A DNA stretch of 52,849 nucleotides from Paenibacillus sp. J5C2022 (GTDB lineage: Bacteria > Bacillota > Bacilli > Paenibacillales > Paenibacillaceae). How positions within the stretch are numbered: position 1 is the stretch's first letter; the number at the start of each line of letters is the position of its first letter. Of the stretch, positions 8,572 to 17,818 are shown one piece after another. The notes beneath the pieces are model-generated. The model searched no databases and was not told where the DNA came from. It was given only the letters and a program-made list of their open reading frames with translations. The stretch covers positions 1 to 52,849 of the forward strand of contig NZ_JAOQJC010000051.1 in assembly GCF_025567625.1 (NCBI RefSeq). The letters are read 5' to 3'. A program made the translations under genes and the position numbers.

Positions 8572-9090
8572 ATGAGAAGATTAGGAGAATGCCGCTGCAC
8601 ATCTCGCTGGATCTGGCTTCTAGGGGCAGTTGCGGCGGTGGTAATGCTGGGCGGCTGTACGGCGAAGGTGGCACCCGCCGATGAGAATGGCTTGCCGCCG
8701 CACTTCTCGGTCGAGCTTGTGCTTCCGCAGCAGATTGTGGCCGGAGAGCAAGGGCGGTATAGCGTTGAAGTCAGCAAGGACGGCAAGCCCGTGGAAGGCG
8801 TGGATGAGGCCGAATTTGTATTCTGGCTGGAAGGGGACAGGGAGAAGGCTGTGGCCGTTCGGGCAGAGGAGACGGCTCCGGGCGTCTATAGGGCGCTTCA
8901 TACAATCGAACAGGACGGATTATATGTGGTGCAATCCAGAGTGGAGATGAAGGACGGCTTGCTCGTGCCTGCGAAGCATCTGGCAGTGGGAGCGGAGGCG
9001 GTGAACTCACTGGCCCATCTGCAGGAGGCTATGCAGCTTGGTTCGGAAGCTGCACAGGAGGAGGGCGGTGGCGGCCATCACGATCATTGA
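8572..9090 (+). CDS. FixH/YtkA-like lipoprotein with His-rich tail
   Basis: The 172-residue precursor has a hydrophobic signal and lipobox LGGC, so it should be anchored outside the membrane. The mature part (about 45-145) resembles the YtkA/FixH-like immunoglobulin fold: PHFSVELVLP, a GxYSVEV strand, and a GVYRALHTIEQDGLYVVQ core. The C-terminus ends GGGGHHDH, a likely metal ligand cluster. ATG 8572 has GGAGGGG 6 bases upstream; ATG 8566 overlaps that site. The gene directly follows the PepSY protein and probably works with it. Copper or another transition metal is a guess based on the His tail. Confidence 0.75.
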   Translation: MRRLGECRCTSRWIWLLGAVAAVVMLGGCTAKVAPADENGLPPHFSVELVLPQQIVAGEQGRYSVEVSKDGKPVEGVDEAEFVFWLEGDREKAVAVRAEETAPGVYRALHTIEQDGLYVVQSRVEMKDGLLVPAKHLAVGAEAVNSLAHLQEAMQLGSEAAQEEGGGGHHDH

Positions 9091-9151
9091 GGCGGATGTT
9101 ATTGCTTTCCGCTTCTATGACCGTGAATTAGCCCGGTAAGCCGGTTCCATA

Positions 9152-11830
9152 TTAATAATGCAGCGTGAAGCGGTAGGTGCCCGACAGAAGCACGATGCTT
9201 AGCCCGGTCTCGGACTGTGAGCAGGACACAGTCCCGTCCGGCAATGTGACAGCGGCGGAATTGTCCCATAGCGGAACGTTCCCTTCGACGATTCGTTGCG
9301 GCACGCATCCGTCCGGCAGATCTCCGAGCAGCAGAGTGGCGTTCATCGCGCATGGCAATGTCAGCAGGATGGTGAATGCATTGTCTTCATGACGCTCCCA
9401 TCTGAGCGCAATGTCGCCTCTTGGAGTGCCCGTCTTCGCTTCGGCGAAGGAAAGCCCTTCTGCGAAGTATGGCTGCAAGACGGCGGATGCGAATCCCGCG
9501 GAGCCGCTTCTTATACCGCATACGTATTCCTGCAGCATGCGGGACGGATAGCTGTTCCAGGCGTGGCAGTGGGATTCGATATCGTCCCAACCTTCCCACA
9601 TCGTCGTCGCTCCCTGTGCAATCATGTACCCCCAGCCAGGGTATTCCGTCTTGGTCATGAGGCGGTACGCTTGCTCCCGCAATCCATTGTCGAACAGGAC
9701 GCGCAGCAGCGGCAGGGAGAGGACGGTTTTGCTTTCCCACGGACGGCCAGCTGCGTAAGCGAGTACGGCCGCTTCATCCTCGGGCGGGAGGATGCCTGCG
9801 TGCAGAGCGAGCGCATTAACGCCTTGATGGGCCTGCGCGGAGCTCGAGCTGTCGCGCAGCCGCTTCGTGTCGGCGTTGTACAAGTGCGCCAGTATGCCGT
9901 CCCGCAATTGTTTCGCCTGCTCGGCATAAGCCGCGCTCTCCGCTTCATGCCCCAGTATGCGGGCCGTATCCGCTGTAATTATAAGCGCTTGCCAGGCTTT
10001 CAACTGCTGTACGGTCAAGTAATCGCCTTCGTGCTCCACAGTAGGATAAGGCCAGTCGCTAATATGCCATCCTTTGCTGACGGGGATAAGGCCCGTCTCC
10101 GGAGAACGGGTGGACATATAGGCGTCAAGCATCTTCTTCAGCGGCCTGTAATAGCGCTCCAGCAGGCCGCTGTCGCCGCTGAATTGATAGAGCTTCCACA
10201 GCAGCGTGGCGAAGTGCAGATCCCACTCCGGTATTTGCAGATAGAAGTCGGGATGCTCGTAATTGGACGGATAGACGAATGGGAAGGTACCATCCTTCAA
10301 CTGACCGTCGGCGAAGTCGCACAGTGTCTTGTCCATCATATGATAGGCGTCGAAGTTGTACAGCAGCGTCTCCGCCTGCAAGTCCGTATCCGTCAAGTAT
10401 TGCGCTTGTTCCCGGTGAGGGCAATCGACGACTTGTCCCACGATATTGTTGCGCTGGGTCTGGATGCAAGCTTCATAGAGCTTGTTCAGATGGGCGGACG
10501 AGCTTGCGAAGCTGCCCGTCGCCGCAAGTCCGGTATGAACGGAGCATATGCTCAGCTCCCCGTCCCGCAGCGGGCGAGGATAGCCCGTCACTTCAACATA
10601 CCGGAAAGCCTTGTAGCTAAGATTGGGCGCCCATACTTCCGTACCGCCCCGTCCATGCATCCTGTAGCGATCGAAGTAATGGGCTGAAGTCTCGTTGCAT
10701 ACCCGATGCTGCACCCTGCCATTGTCGTCCAGATCTTCCGCATAGCGGAGCGTAACCGTCGTTCCGGCTATGCCGGGCAGTACGATCTCGGGCCAGCCGG
10801 AGATGATTTTGCCCGTATCGAATACTTGAACAAGCCCTTCATCCGCCGTATGAATCGCTTCTCCCGCCGGCGTCGGTATAATCCTTTCATGCTCCTGTCC
10901 TTCCGGCAGCTGCTGCCAGCGCAGCTTCCAATGCTGCAGGCTTTCATCGGCCAGAATGGCGGGTGCGCACAAGTTCTCCGGGAACTCAGGAAGCAGCCAG
11001 TTCTTCGCCAGCCGGGATGCGTCGTAATCCTCGATGGCCGACAATCTCCGGTTCTGCTGATAAGGCGTTCCCACCGTGTGGGGCACGCTGCTGCTGCGGA
11101 GCGTCAGCCAGTCGGTGTCCGTACGGACGATCTCCTCACGCCCATCCTCGCTAGAGAGATGAAGCTCCAGCAGCAATCCGGGCTTACCGTTCACATAGTT
11201 CTGCCCGCTGCCTCCCAGGTAGTGGGCGATGACACCGATGCAATTGTCACCGCTGCGCAGCGATTCGCTCACATCGTAAGCCAGATAATGCTTGCGTCGG
11301 GGGATGCTTGTGGGCGCAGGAGAGCCGTATCCGCCGATCCGCTCACCGTTCACATACAATTGGAACACATGATGAGCGGATATATAGAGCTTGGCACGCG
11401 TCACGGGACGCTCCATCCGGAAGAGGCGGCGGAAGTAGGTGAAGTCGTTGCTGGTAGCTTCGCTCTCTCGCCATATCCACTTGGCCTGCCAATCATCCTC
11501 CGATAAGCCGCTCTCCCACCAGTCCGGCGTCATCTCCGCATATCGCTCCTCTTCGTTCCAGACACAGGCTTGCCAATAATACCTGCTGTTGCCCGCAAGC
11601 GGCGGACCTTCATAGCGCATGTGAAGCTGGGCGCCGTCTCTTCTGCCGCTGTCCCACAGCAGCCTTCCCTCCTGCAGCGAGCGGAGAGAGTCTGCCACCT
11701 TCACGCGGCAAGCCGCGGGGGTCTCCCCTCTGCGTTCGCTTGTCAGCTGCCAAGTGAAGCGGGGGGCGGGAGTATCTATAGCGAGCGGATTAGTCAGTCC
11801 GTTCACAAGCGGATTGATTATGTTGAACAT
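9152..11830 (-). CDS. Alpha-L-rhamnosidase, glycoside hydrolase family 78
   Basis: The 892-residue enzyme shows the GH78 layout: an N-terminal beta-sandwich (NPLAIDTPAPRFTWQL near residues 14-29), a carbohydrate-binding-like domain around residues 110-300 (KWIWRESE, RAKLYISAHHVFQLYVNG), the (alpha/alpha)6 barrel, and a C-terminal sandwich. VVDCPHREQAQYLTDTDLQAE in the barrel corresponds to the conserved acidic loop. It has no signal peptide, so it acts in the cytoplasm on imported rhamnosides. The short divergent intergenic region shared with the AraC gene suggests control by that regulator. No transporter is adjacent. The ATG is preceded by AAAGGAGG. Confidence 0.93.
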   Translation of the reverse strand: MFNIINPLVNGLTNPLAIDTPAPRFTWQLTSERRGETPAACRVKVADSLRSLQEGRLLWDSGRRDGAQLHMRYEGPPLAGNSRYYWQACVWNEEERYAEMTPDWWESGLSEDDWQAKWIWRESEATSNDFTYFRRLFRMERPVTRAKLYISAHHVFQLYVNGERIGGYGSPAPTSIPRRKHYLAYDVSESLRSGDNCIGVIAHYLGGSGQNYVNGKPGLLLELHLSSEDGREEIVRTDTDWLTLRSSSVPHTVGTPYQQNRRLSAIEDYDASRLAKNWLLPEFPENLCAPAILADESLQHWKLRWQQLPEGQEHERIIPTPAGEAIHTADEGLVQVFDTGKIISGWPEIVLPGIAGTTVTLRYAEDLDDNGRVQHRVCNETSAHYFDRYRMHGRGGTEVWAPNLSYKAFRYVEVTGYPRPLRDGELSICSVHTGLAATGSFASSSAHLNKLYEACIQTQRNNIVGQVVDCPHREQAQYLTDTDLQAETLLYNFDAYHMMDKTLCDFADGQLKDGTFPFVYPSNYEHPDFYLQIPEWDLHFATLLWKLYQFSGDSGLLERYYRPLKKMLDAYMSTRSPETGLIPVSKGWHISDWPYPTVEHEGDYLTVQQLKAWQALIITADTARILGHEAESAAYAEQAKQLRDGILAHLYNADTKRLRDSSSSAQAHQGVNALALHAGILPPEDEAAVLAYAAGRPWESKTVLSLPLLRVLFDNGLREQAYRLMTKTEYPGWGYMIAQGATTMWEGWDDIESHCHAWNSYPSRMLQEYVCGIRSGSAGFASAVLQPYFAEGLSFAEAKTGTPRGDIALRWERHEDNAFTILLTLPCAMNATLLLGDLPDGCVPQRIVEGNVPLWDNSAAVTLPDGTVSCSQSETGLSIVLLSGTYRFTLHY

Positions 11831-11938
11831 ATAAGCTCATCCTCCTTTTGGTCTCAGTATAGTGGGGAGAGGGGAGCGGCAGAAGGGGGGGATATGGTAT
11901 ATTTATAGGTGGATCGCATCATCGTAGGATGGGGGCGG

Positions 11939-12799
11939 ATGGGAATGGATGGTTATCCCCGATTGCTGGAAGGGCGGATATTTTGGCGCAGTGAGCTTCA
12001 GCTTGTCGTGACCAGGGAGCATGAATGGTTTGCGTTGCCGCTTCATGCGCACGATTTTGTGGAAATCAACTACGTCGCGGAGGGGAACGGACATCATTAT
12101 ATCGGGGATCGTCGGCTGGACGTTCGGCAAGGTGATATTTTCATGCTGCCTGTTGGCGCGAGCCACGTATACCGGCCGAATTCCATGGAAGCGAAGGACG
12201 ACCTTGTCGTCTACAACTTTCTGATCGGGAAGGATACGCTGAAGGACTATCTGCGCCTGTATCCGCTTCCTTGCGACTTGACGGAAGCGCTGGGACTCAC
12301 GAAGACGCAATACCGGAAGTATGTGGACCGTTCAGGCGATGTACGCAAGCTTATGATGAATTCCCACCGGGAGTACGCGCTCGGGAGGCCGGGTGTGGAA
12401 GGGATGATGCTGGCTTATCTAACGCAATTGCTGCTGGTGCTGTACCGTATTGAGATGGCGGAGGGAGAAGGAAGGGGGCGTGCGAGCGCGGACGTCTCGA
12501 AGGTGATGCAGTATGTGGAAGCCCGATATGCGGAGCGAATTACGCTGGCAGAAGCCGCCTCCCTCATCCCCGTCAGTGTCAGCCATCTGCAGCGGTTGTT
12601 CAAGGCGGAGACGGGTCAGAGCTTTACGGAATATGTGCAGAACCGGCGAATTGAGCGAAGCCGCGAGCTGCTGGAGAGGAGCCGCCTTCCGGTGGCGGAG
12701 GTCGCCAGGCTTGTCGGCTATCAGGACACGAAGTTTTTTCATGGGCTGTTCAAGAAGAAGACGGGGCAGACGCCACTTCAGTATCGCAAGGGGAATTAA
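11939..12799 (+). CDS. AraC-family transcriptional regulator with cupin sensor
   Basis: The N-terminal cupin domain (HAHDFVEINYVAEGNG, then GDIFMLPVGASHVY) should bind a sugar. The C-terminal 100 residues hold two helix-turn-helix motifs (ITLAEAASLIPVSVSHLQRLF and VAEVARLVGYQDTKFFHGLF) ending in TPLQYRKG. Start choice: the frame is open from GTG 11909, but a promoter-like ATTTATAGG lies there, so ATG 11939 or 11945, behind a G-rich GGGGGCGG stretch, is more plausible. The gene is divergent from the GH78 rhamnosidase, 80-110 bases away, and is probably its activator. Confidence 0.88.
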   Translation: MGMDGYPRLLEGRIFWRSELQLVVTREHEWFALPLHAHDFVEINYVAEGNGHHYIGDRRLDVRQGDIFMLPVGASHVYRPNSMEAKDDLVVYNFLIGKDTLKDYLRLYPLPCDLTEALGLTKTQYRKYVDRSGDVRKLMMNSHREYALGRPGVEGMMLAYLTQLLLVLYRIEMAEGEGRGRASADVSKVMQYVEARYAERITLAEAASLIPVSVSHLQRLFKAETGQSFTEYVQNRRIERSRELLERSRLPVAEVARLVGYQDTKFFHGLFKKKTGQTPLQYRKGN

Positions 12800-12898
12800 T
12801 TTGTCATTTTTTATCGGAAAAGGGATGGACAGAATTCATTGGCATTTGTTATGATAAGTCCAACTACATCGAACATAACGTGTGACATGTGATGCGAA

Positions 12899-12943
12899 GA
12901 ACGCAAACAGGTCTGCTATAGGCAGCCGTTTGCGTTCTTTTTT
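12899..12943 (+). terminator. Rho-independent terminator between araC-type gene and cpaB
   Basis: The 10-bp stem GAACGCAAAC / GTTTGCGTTC (12899-12908, 12928-12937) is followed by seven T before an A. It lies only about 30 bases before the cpaB start. It therefore either ends the regulator transcript or acts as an attenuator in the leader of the Tad-like operon. Confidence 0.75.
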
Positions 12944-12970
12944 ATTTTCAGGGAGAAATGAGGGTGGGGA

Positions 12971-13705
12971 ATGGGCAACAAGCGAAATATGTGGATTAGC
13001 CTGACGGCTGCCGTATTGTCGGCGGCGCTTGTGTACGGTCTGTATCAGTTGCAGCGGCAGCAGATGCAGAGGCAGGATACCGTCGCGGTCATCGTGCCGA
13101 GCCGATTCATCGCTGCGGGCGAAGTCATTGCGGAAGAGGATCTGGGAATTATACGGCTGCCGTATAGCGCGTATACCCCGGAAATGGTGACGGAAGCTGC
13201 GAATGTGCTGGGCATGGAGGCGGCGATGCCGCTGGGGATCGGCGAGCCCATGCTGGACTGGAAGCTTGATTATCACGCTTTGCAGCCCCGCCGGAGCGAA
13301 TCTACATTCCAGATTCCAAGGGAATATGTCCGATCGATCTCCAACGGAATTCGAGCCGGGGATCGGGTCGCCATATACGCATCCGGTGAGGAAGGGGTAT
13401 CGGGCAAAGTGTTCCGGGAGACGGTTGTCGTCGCTTCGGTGAAGAGCTCTGGCAATATGGAAGTGGACGGCCCGGAGAAGTCCCATCTGCTGTCGATGGC
13501 GGAGGGCAATATGGACGGCATGTATGCGGCGAGAAGGGATGCGAACGCGATGATCGAGTACTTGAATCTGAATCTGACCGAACAGCAGTGGCTGACGATA
13601 GACGAGCTGTGCACGGGAGGTGCGACCAAGCTGGTGGTCGCTTACAGTCCGGAATCGTTCGACCGCTTCCATTCTATCGAAGAGAGGGGCGGTGGTGGGG
13701 AATGA
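12971..13705 (+). CDS. cpaB: CpaB/RcpC-like SAF-domain protein of a Tad/Flp-type system
   Basis: The 244-residue protein has one N-terminal membrane helix (about 7-26). A SAF domain follows (AVIVPSRFIAAGEVIAEEDL, then a G-x-x-A-x-x-P-L-G-I-G-E-P segment near 80-95) and a second half resembling the CpaB beta domain (GIRAGDRVAIYAS). CpaB/RcpC proteins are envelope components of Tad pili and are needed for pilus assembly. It is the first gene of a tightly packed operon reaching 19101. ATG 12971 follows GGGTGGGGA. In a Gram-positive it cannot contact a secretin, and none is encoded here. Confidence 0.85.
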   Translation: MGNKRNMWISLTAAVLSAALVYGLYQLQRQQMQRQDTVAVIVPSRFIAAGEVIAEEDLGIIRLPYSAYTPEMVTEAANVLGMEAAMPLGIGEPMLDWKLDYHALQPRRSESTFQIPREYVRSISNGIRAGDRVAIYASGEEGVSGKVFRETVVVASVKSSGNMEVDGPEKSHLLSMAEGNMDGMYAARRDANAMIEYLNLNLTEQQWLTIDELCTGGATKLVVAYSPESFDRFHSIEERGGGGE

Positions 13706-14574
13706 GCAAGCGTGGTAGGAACGGATCAGCCGTCGCGGCTTTCATCGGCACAACTCCCAATATCGGGACGACCGCCGCTGCATTTGCCACGGCTTATCGG
13801 GTGGCGGAGAGATGTGAGGGAACAGTCGGTTATCTGTGCCTCCATCTGAAGAGCGCCAAGCTGCACCGTTACCTGGGCATCGAAGAGCCGGAAGCGACGC
13901 TGGACCGGCTGCAGCCGGAGCTGCGATCCGCCGCATTGACGCCCGGCATGCTGACGGGCGCAAGCTGCGCGCTGCGGCATCAGCCGAACTTGCGCATTCT
14001 CTTCGGCAGCCTGAACCGCGAGCAGGCCGAGTTCTTCACGGTGGAGGAGATCGAACAGCTGCTGCTGGCTGCTGAACAAGCCTTCTCCCTCGTTGTGCTC
14101 GATGTAGGCGCTTATTGGGACAATGCCGCTACCGTGTGCGCCATGCGGAGCGCGACCTCCCGCATCCTGGTGACAACGCCTGCGCTGTCGCACTTCCAGG
14201 AGGACGGGAGAAGATGGATCGGGCAAGTATCGCCCATGTTCCATGTGCCGCGTGAGCAATATGAATGCGTCGTTGTACAGCCGCACCGGGGGAAGAACGC
14301 ATACGGGATGCGTCATATATGCCAGGAGCTTGGCATTGCGCCTCTGGGCCGCTTCCAGCTGACAGAATCCCTCTTCGCCAGTCTGGACGGAGGCTCGTAT
14401 GACAGATGGCTCGCGACGGACAGCATCGGGAAGAAGGCGATGCTGGGGACAGCGGGGACGCTTGTCGAGCGTTACGCCCTGGAGCAGCGTACGGCAAGTG
14501 TGCAGCGGCAGCCATGGTATCGCGGGCTTCTGACTCACAGAAGGGGGATGAACTCCTATGAAGGGCGGAGCTAG
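13702..14574 (+). CDS. CpaE/TadZ-like MinD-superfamily protein with degenerate P-loop
   Basis: The 290-residue protein starts at ATG 13702, overlapping the cpaB stop by four bases. The MinD/ParA fold is suggested by AAFIGTTPNIGTTAAAFATA at residues 12-31, where a deviant Walker A (KGGxGKTT) would be, and by SLVVLDVGAYWDN (Walker B/A' region). Both Walker A lysines are replaced by threonine, so ATP binding is doubtful. TadZ/CpaE proteins place the Tad apparatus at a cell pole, and divergent P-loops are known among them. No N-terminal receiver domain is present. The position between cpaB and the secretion ATPase supports the assignment. Confidence 0.75.
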   Translation: MSKRGRNGSAVAAFIGTTPNIGTTAAAFATAYRVAERCEGTVGYLCLHLKSAKLHRYLGIEEPEATLDRLQPELRSAALTPGMLTGASCALRHQPNLRILFGSLNREQAEFFTVEEIEQLLLAAEQAFSLVVLDVGAYWDNAATVCAMRSATSRILVTTPALSHFQEDGRRWIGQVSPMFHVPREQYECVVVQPHRGKNAYGMRHICQELGIAPLGRFQLTESLFASLDGGSYDRWLATDSIGKKAMLGTAGTLVERYALEQRTASVQRQPWYRGLLTHRRGMNSYEGRS

Positions 14575-15937
14575 CCGATTCTCTCCTTCGGAATTCGCCG
14601 CACGGATGAATTCGGCTCCGGTTCAAGAGGAGGCGGTCGATGCACGGAAGTCTGGAGATACAGATCACGCCTCTGGCGGTGACGACTTCGAGAAGCTCGC
14701 AGATGACATAAGGGCGTATTTGAGCGCGCCGCGCGGACTGACGGATGAGGAGCGCCGCAAGTACGGCGAGATTTTGAACCGGGCGGTGCTTGGCTTCCCG
14801 CATGAGAGACAGCAGGTGCTTGCGGTTATCGAAGACCGGTTGATCAGGCTGAGAATTCACGGGAACGGCGGCAGGCGGCATCCGTTCGCTTCGCTTGCGG
14901 AAGCGCTGTTCGCGGAGGTGGTCGGACTGAATGTGCTGGAGCTGGTGCTGGCGGAGCGGGAAGGGCTGGAGGAGATTCAAGTCGTCGGAGAGCGGATCTA
15001 CGAGGTGCGTCGCGGCAGGACGGCATTGTCCGCTTATGCATTCGACAGCGTGCGTGACGTGGAACGGATTCAGCAGAATCTGGTGCTGTACAACAACGAC
15101 CGGATCAATCCGCGCAAGCGGTGGGCGGAAGTGATGCTGCGCGACGGATCGCGTGTAACGATGACAGGCTTCGGGTTCACATCCAAGCCTACGCTTACAA
15201 TTCGCTTCTATACGGTTCGCACATTCAGTCTTCAAGCACTCTGCAAGCCGGCTTACCGTTCGCTCGACGAGCGTACGGCATCGCTGCTGCAAACGGTGCT
15301 GCAAGCCAGATTCAACCTGATCATTATCGGGGCGACGAATTCCGGCAAGACGAATCTGATGAAGGCGTTAATTGCGGAGCTGCCGGCGGAGGAGCGGATC
15401 GTGACGATCGAAGGCAGATTCGAGATGATGCTTAGCCGCGACTTTCCGGACCGGAACATCATCGAGTACGAGATCGAGGAGGAGGACGGCGGCCACGGTC
15501 CCGCGCAGGCGTTCAAGCTGGCGCTCCGACAGTCGCCGCAACGGATCATTCATGCGGAGATACGGGACGATGACGCCAATATTTACGTGAGAGCGTGTAC
15601 GCGCGGACATACGGGCAGCATGTCAACCGTGCACGCCAACCGGCTGGAGGACGTGCCTGAGGCGATTACGGATATGTGCATGCTGGACGGGCGCGGCATG
15701 AACCCGGAGAGGCTGGTGAAGCGAATTACGGAATTCGTGACGGAGATCGGCATCGAGATGCGCTACATGAACGGCCGCCGTGTCATTCGGCGGATCGGGG
15801 AGCTGGAATGGCGCGGAGGAGCGGTGTCAGTTCGCAACCTCGCCTTGTATGACGAGACAAGGGACTGCTGGAACTTTCCGGAGGAGCCCAGTGCGCAAGC
15901 GGGAAGACGTCTTGCGGAAAGCGGAGGTGAACGATGA
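14558..15937 (+). CDS. cpaF: CpaF/TadA secretion ATPase (type II/IV secretion NTPase family)
   Basis: The 459-residue ATPase has a helical N-terminal domain followed by the VirB11/GspE fold. Walker A is GATNSGKT (258-265), a Walker B-like segment is RIIHAEIRD (329-337), and the His box HTGSMSTVHA (351-360) is conserved in CpaF. It should power assembly of the Tad-type filament at the cytoplasmic face. The first 55 residues are a variable extension. ATG 14558 follows a GGGGG site about 9 bases upstream and overlaps the previous gene by 17 bases. The Walker A ends T-N where the usual family has T-T. Confidence 0.92.
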   Translation: MKGGASRFSPSEFAARMNSAPVQEEAVDARKSGDTDHASGGDDFEKLADDIRAYLSAPRGLTDEERRKYGEILNRAVLGFPHERQQVLAVIEDRLIRLRIHGNGGRRHPFASLAEALFAEVVGLNVLELVLAEREGLEEIQVVGERIYEVRRGRTALSAYAFDSVRDVERIQQNLVLYNNDRINPRKRWAEVMLRDGSRVTMTGFGFTSKPTLTIRFYTVRTFSLQALCKPAYRSLDERTASLLQTVLQARFNLIIIGATNSGKTNLMKALIAELPAEERIVTIEGRFEMMLSRDFPDRNIIEYEIEEEDGGHGPAQAFKLALRQSPQRIIHAEIRDDDANIYVRACTRGHTGSMSTVHANRLEDVPEAITDMCMLDGRGMNPERLVKRITEFVTEIGIEMRYMNGRRVIRRIGELEWRGGAVSVRNLALYDETRDCWNFPEEPSAQAGRRLAESGGER

Positions 15938-16869
15938 GTCAGACGACGATTGTGGCGGGAGCCTCGCTGCTTTATTTGCTGCTGTACTTCATGTTCTACC
16001 ATCTGTTTCATCTATGGACGGATAAGCGGCAGCTCAGAAGCCGCTTGACGTACGTGTCTCCATACAGCTGGCGCGCGTTGCTGCGGGACCGCTTCAATCT
16101 CTATATCCGCCTGCGGCGCCATATGGAGGAGCTGCTGGAGCTGCTGCGCATCAAGCTCGGCGCAGACCTGTTCATCTGGCTGTCCATTCTCCTGCTGCTT
16201 GCGGGCGTGGCGGGAGGAGGGATGTTCTTCCAGACGGCGAAGGGGACGCTTCTCTTCGGATTGCTCGTCGGGCTCTCGCCATACGTAAGTCTGCGCGCGC
16301 TGCTCATTCATCGCCGCATGAGTGCGCAGATGGACTTCCTGCCGGCTGTGGAGCTGTTCTATCAATGCTACCTGGTGACAGGAGAGCGGCAAGTTCGCAT
16401 TGCGCTTCAGCGCACGGTGGAAGAGAGGCGGCTGCTGGGACCGATGGGCGCCGTGTTCGAGCAGTTGTATCGCAATCTGTCCGTGCGCGGCGACGACGAA
16501 GCCAGCTTGAAGCTGATGGCTGCATCATTGGGCCACGTATGGGCCGACTACTTCGTCAATATACTGCGTATCGCTCTTATGGAGGGCGTTCCCGTATCGG
16601 ACAGCCTCAGAGAGCTCATTCACGATATGCGCAAGTCCAGACGGGCGGGAGAGCAGGAGCGGCATAGACTGCTGGAGATCAGAATCGCCAATTTTACGCC
16701 GCTGCTGTTCCTGGCGCTGTTCATCGGCATCAATATCCGCTTCAATCGTGAGAACGCCTATTACTATTATCTGATCGATCCCGGAGGGCGCGATATGCTG
16801 CTTAATGCGCTGCTGCTCATCTTCAGCTCCTTCCTGATGGGCTTGTGGCTTTCGCGCAAGAAGCTGTAG
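15934..16869 (+). CDS. tadB: TadB-like inner-membrane platform protein
   Basis: The 311-residue protein has an N-terminal helix (residues 5-25), a helix pair around 85-130 (LLLLAGVAGGGMFF and LLFGLLVGLSPYVSL), a cytoplasmic type II secretion F-type domain (about 130-260), and C-terminal helices at about 265-283 and 292-308. This is the TadB architecture. It forms, with TadC, the membrane platform moved by the CpaF ATPase. The start codon overlaps the cpaF stop (ATGA). Sequence similarity to the proteobacterial protein is low by eye; gene order makes the call. Confidence 0.8.
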   Translation: MSQTTIVAGASLLYLLLYFMFYHLFHLWTDKRQLRSRLTYVSPYSWRALLRDRFNLYIRLRRHMEELLELLRIKLGADLFIWLSILLLLAGVAGGGMFFQTAKGTLLFGLLVGLSPYVSLRALLIHRRMSAQMDFLPAVELFYQCYLVTGERQVRIALQRTVEERRLLGPMGAVFEQLYRNLSVRGDDEASLKLMAASLGHVWADYFVNILRIALMEGVPVSDSLRELIHDMRKSRRAGEQERHRLLEIRIANFTPLLFLALFIGINIRFNRENAYYYYLIDPGGRDMLLNALLLIFSSFLMGLWLSRKKL

Positions 16870-16889
16870 AGAGGAGAGGAGTTGCCAAT

Positions 16890-17780
16890 ATGCATGCTTG
16901 GATAGAGCAATTGACGGGATTCGCCGCCGTGGCGGGACAATTCCTGTTCGCGGCAATCGGCTTGTATGCGCTGCTTCGCATCGTTCCTGTCCGCCAGACG
17001 ACCCGATGGAAGCGGCTTGCTTTCCTGCAATGGCGGGCCAATCCCCCGCCAGCCGGATGGCTGAAGGGACTCCGTCTGGACAGAAGCAGCGGCTCCTTCC
17101 AGGAACGGGAGGTGCTGCTCGCGGGCTGCGGCTTCACGGCGGATGCTGGCTGGTATATGCTGGGGCGCCGCATCGGGATGGTGGCGTGCCTCGGCTTGGC
17201 AGCTATTGGCTTGCTGTGGTACGGGTTCTCGCTGTCGCTGCAGGCGCAGCTTATGATAGGCCTGCCGCTCCTGGGGTCAATACTGCTGGCTGCCGACATC
17301 CCTTGGCTCCGCTCCATCCGCAAGCTGCGCGCCTTGCAGATGACGAAGGAAATCTATGCGGTGAGCAATCAATTGCTCTACTTCTCGGATTCGTCCCTTC
17401 ATCTGCATACGAAGCTGGTGCGCTGCCTGCCCTTCACGAAGTTGATGAAGGAAGACATGGAACGGTTGCTGGCGGAATGGTATCACGACCCGGCCGAAGC
17501 GCTGCAGCGATTCAAGCACAGGCTCGGCACGGATGACGGCATGAGCTTCGTGGAGACGCTGGACGCGCTGAGGCAGCATGAGAGCAGCCAGTACTATCAA
17601 CTGCTGCGGGTGCGGATCGGCGATTACAAGGACAAGCTGGAGCTGGCCAAGGAAAGCCGCAAGGAATCGACTTCTTATGTGCTTTTCGTTATTGCCGGCA
17701 TTCCTATCTTGTATACGTTTCAAATTTTTATTTACCCGTGGATTATGGAGTCGCAGAAGCTGTTTCAATCGCTTGAATAA
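16890..17780 (+). CDS. tadC: TadC-like inner-membrane platform protein
   Basis: The 296-residue protein has helices near the N-terminus (GQFLFAAIGLYALLRIV), a pair at about 95-145, a cytoplasmic domain resembling the T2SSF fold, and a C-terminal helix (LFVIAGIPILYTFQIFIYPW). This is the TadC companion of TadB. ATG 16890 is chosen because GAGAGGAGAGGAG lies 8 bases upstream; the open frame extends to 16845, but that would overlap tadB. The gene follows tadB by 20 bases. Confidence 0.78.
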   Translation: MHAWIEQLTGFAAVAGQFLFAAIGLYALLRIVPVRQTTRWKRLAFLQWRANPPPAGWLKGLRLDRSSGSFQEREVLLAGCGFTADAGWYMLGRRIGMVACLGLAAIGLLWYGFSLSLQAQLMIGLPLLGSILLAADIPWLRSIRKLRALQMTKEIYAVSNQLLYFSDSSLHLHTKLVRCLPFTKLMKEDMERLLAEWYHDPAEALQRFKHRLGTDDGMSFVETLDALRQHESSQYYQLLRVRIGDYKDKLELAKESRKESTSYVLFVIAGIPILYTFQIFIYPWIMESQKLFQSLE

Positions 17781-17818
17781 TGAACAATCCGAGCTCGTCA
17801 GCGAGAGGAGGTGAAGGC

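Noticed and set aside
7548..8786. 412-codon minus-strand frame opposite the PepSY gene
   Set aside because: Shadow of two supported plus-strand genes; composition is biased toward Arg, Gln and His without motifs.
9296..10687. 463-codon plus-strand frame opposite the GH78 gene
   Set aside because: Antisense to a convincing rhamnosidase; no ribosome site and no family resemblance.
14129..15304. 391-codon minus-strand open frame opposite cpaE-like and cpaF genes
   Set aside because: The plus strand encodes clear Tad proteins with overlapping starts; the antisense translation is low-complexity Arg/His/Pro-rich and has no recognisable motif. A consequence of GC-rich codons.
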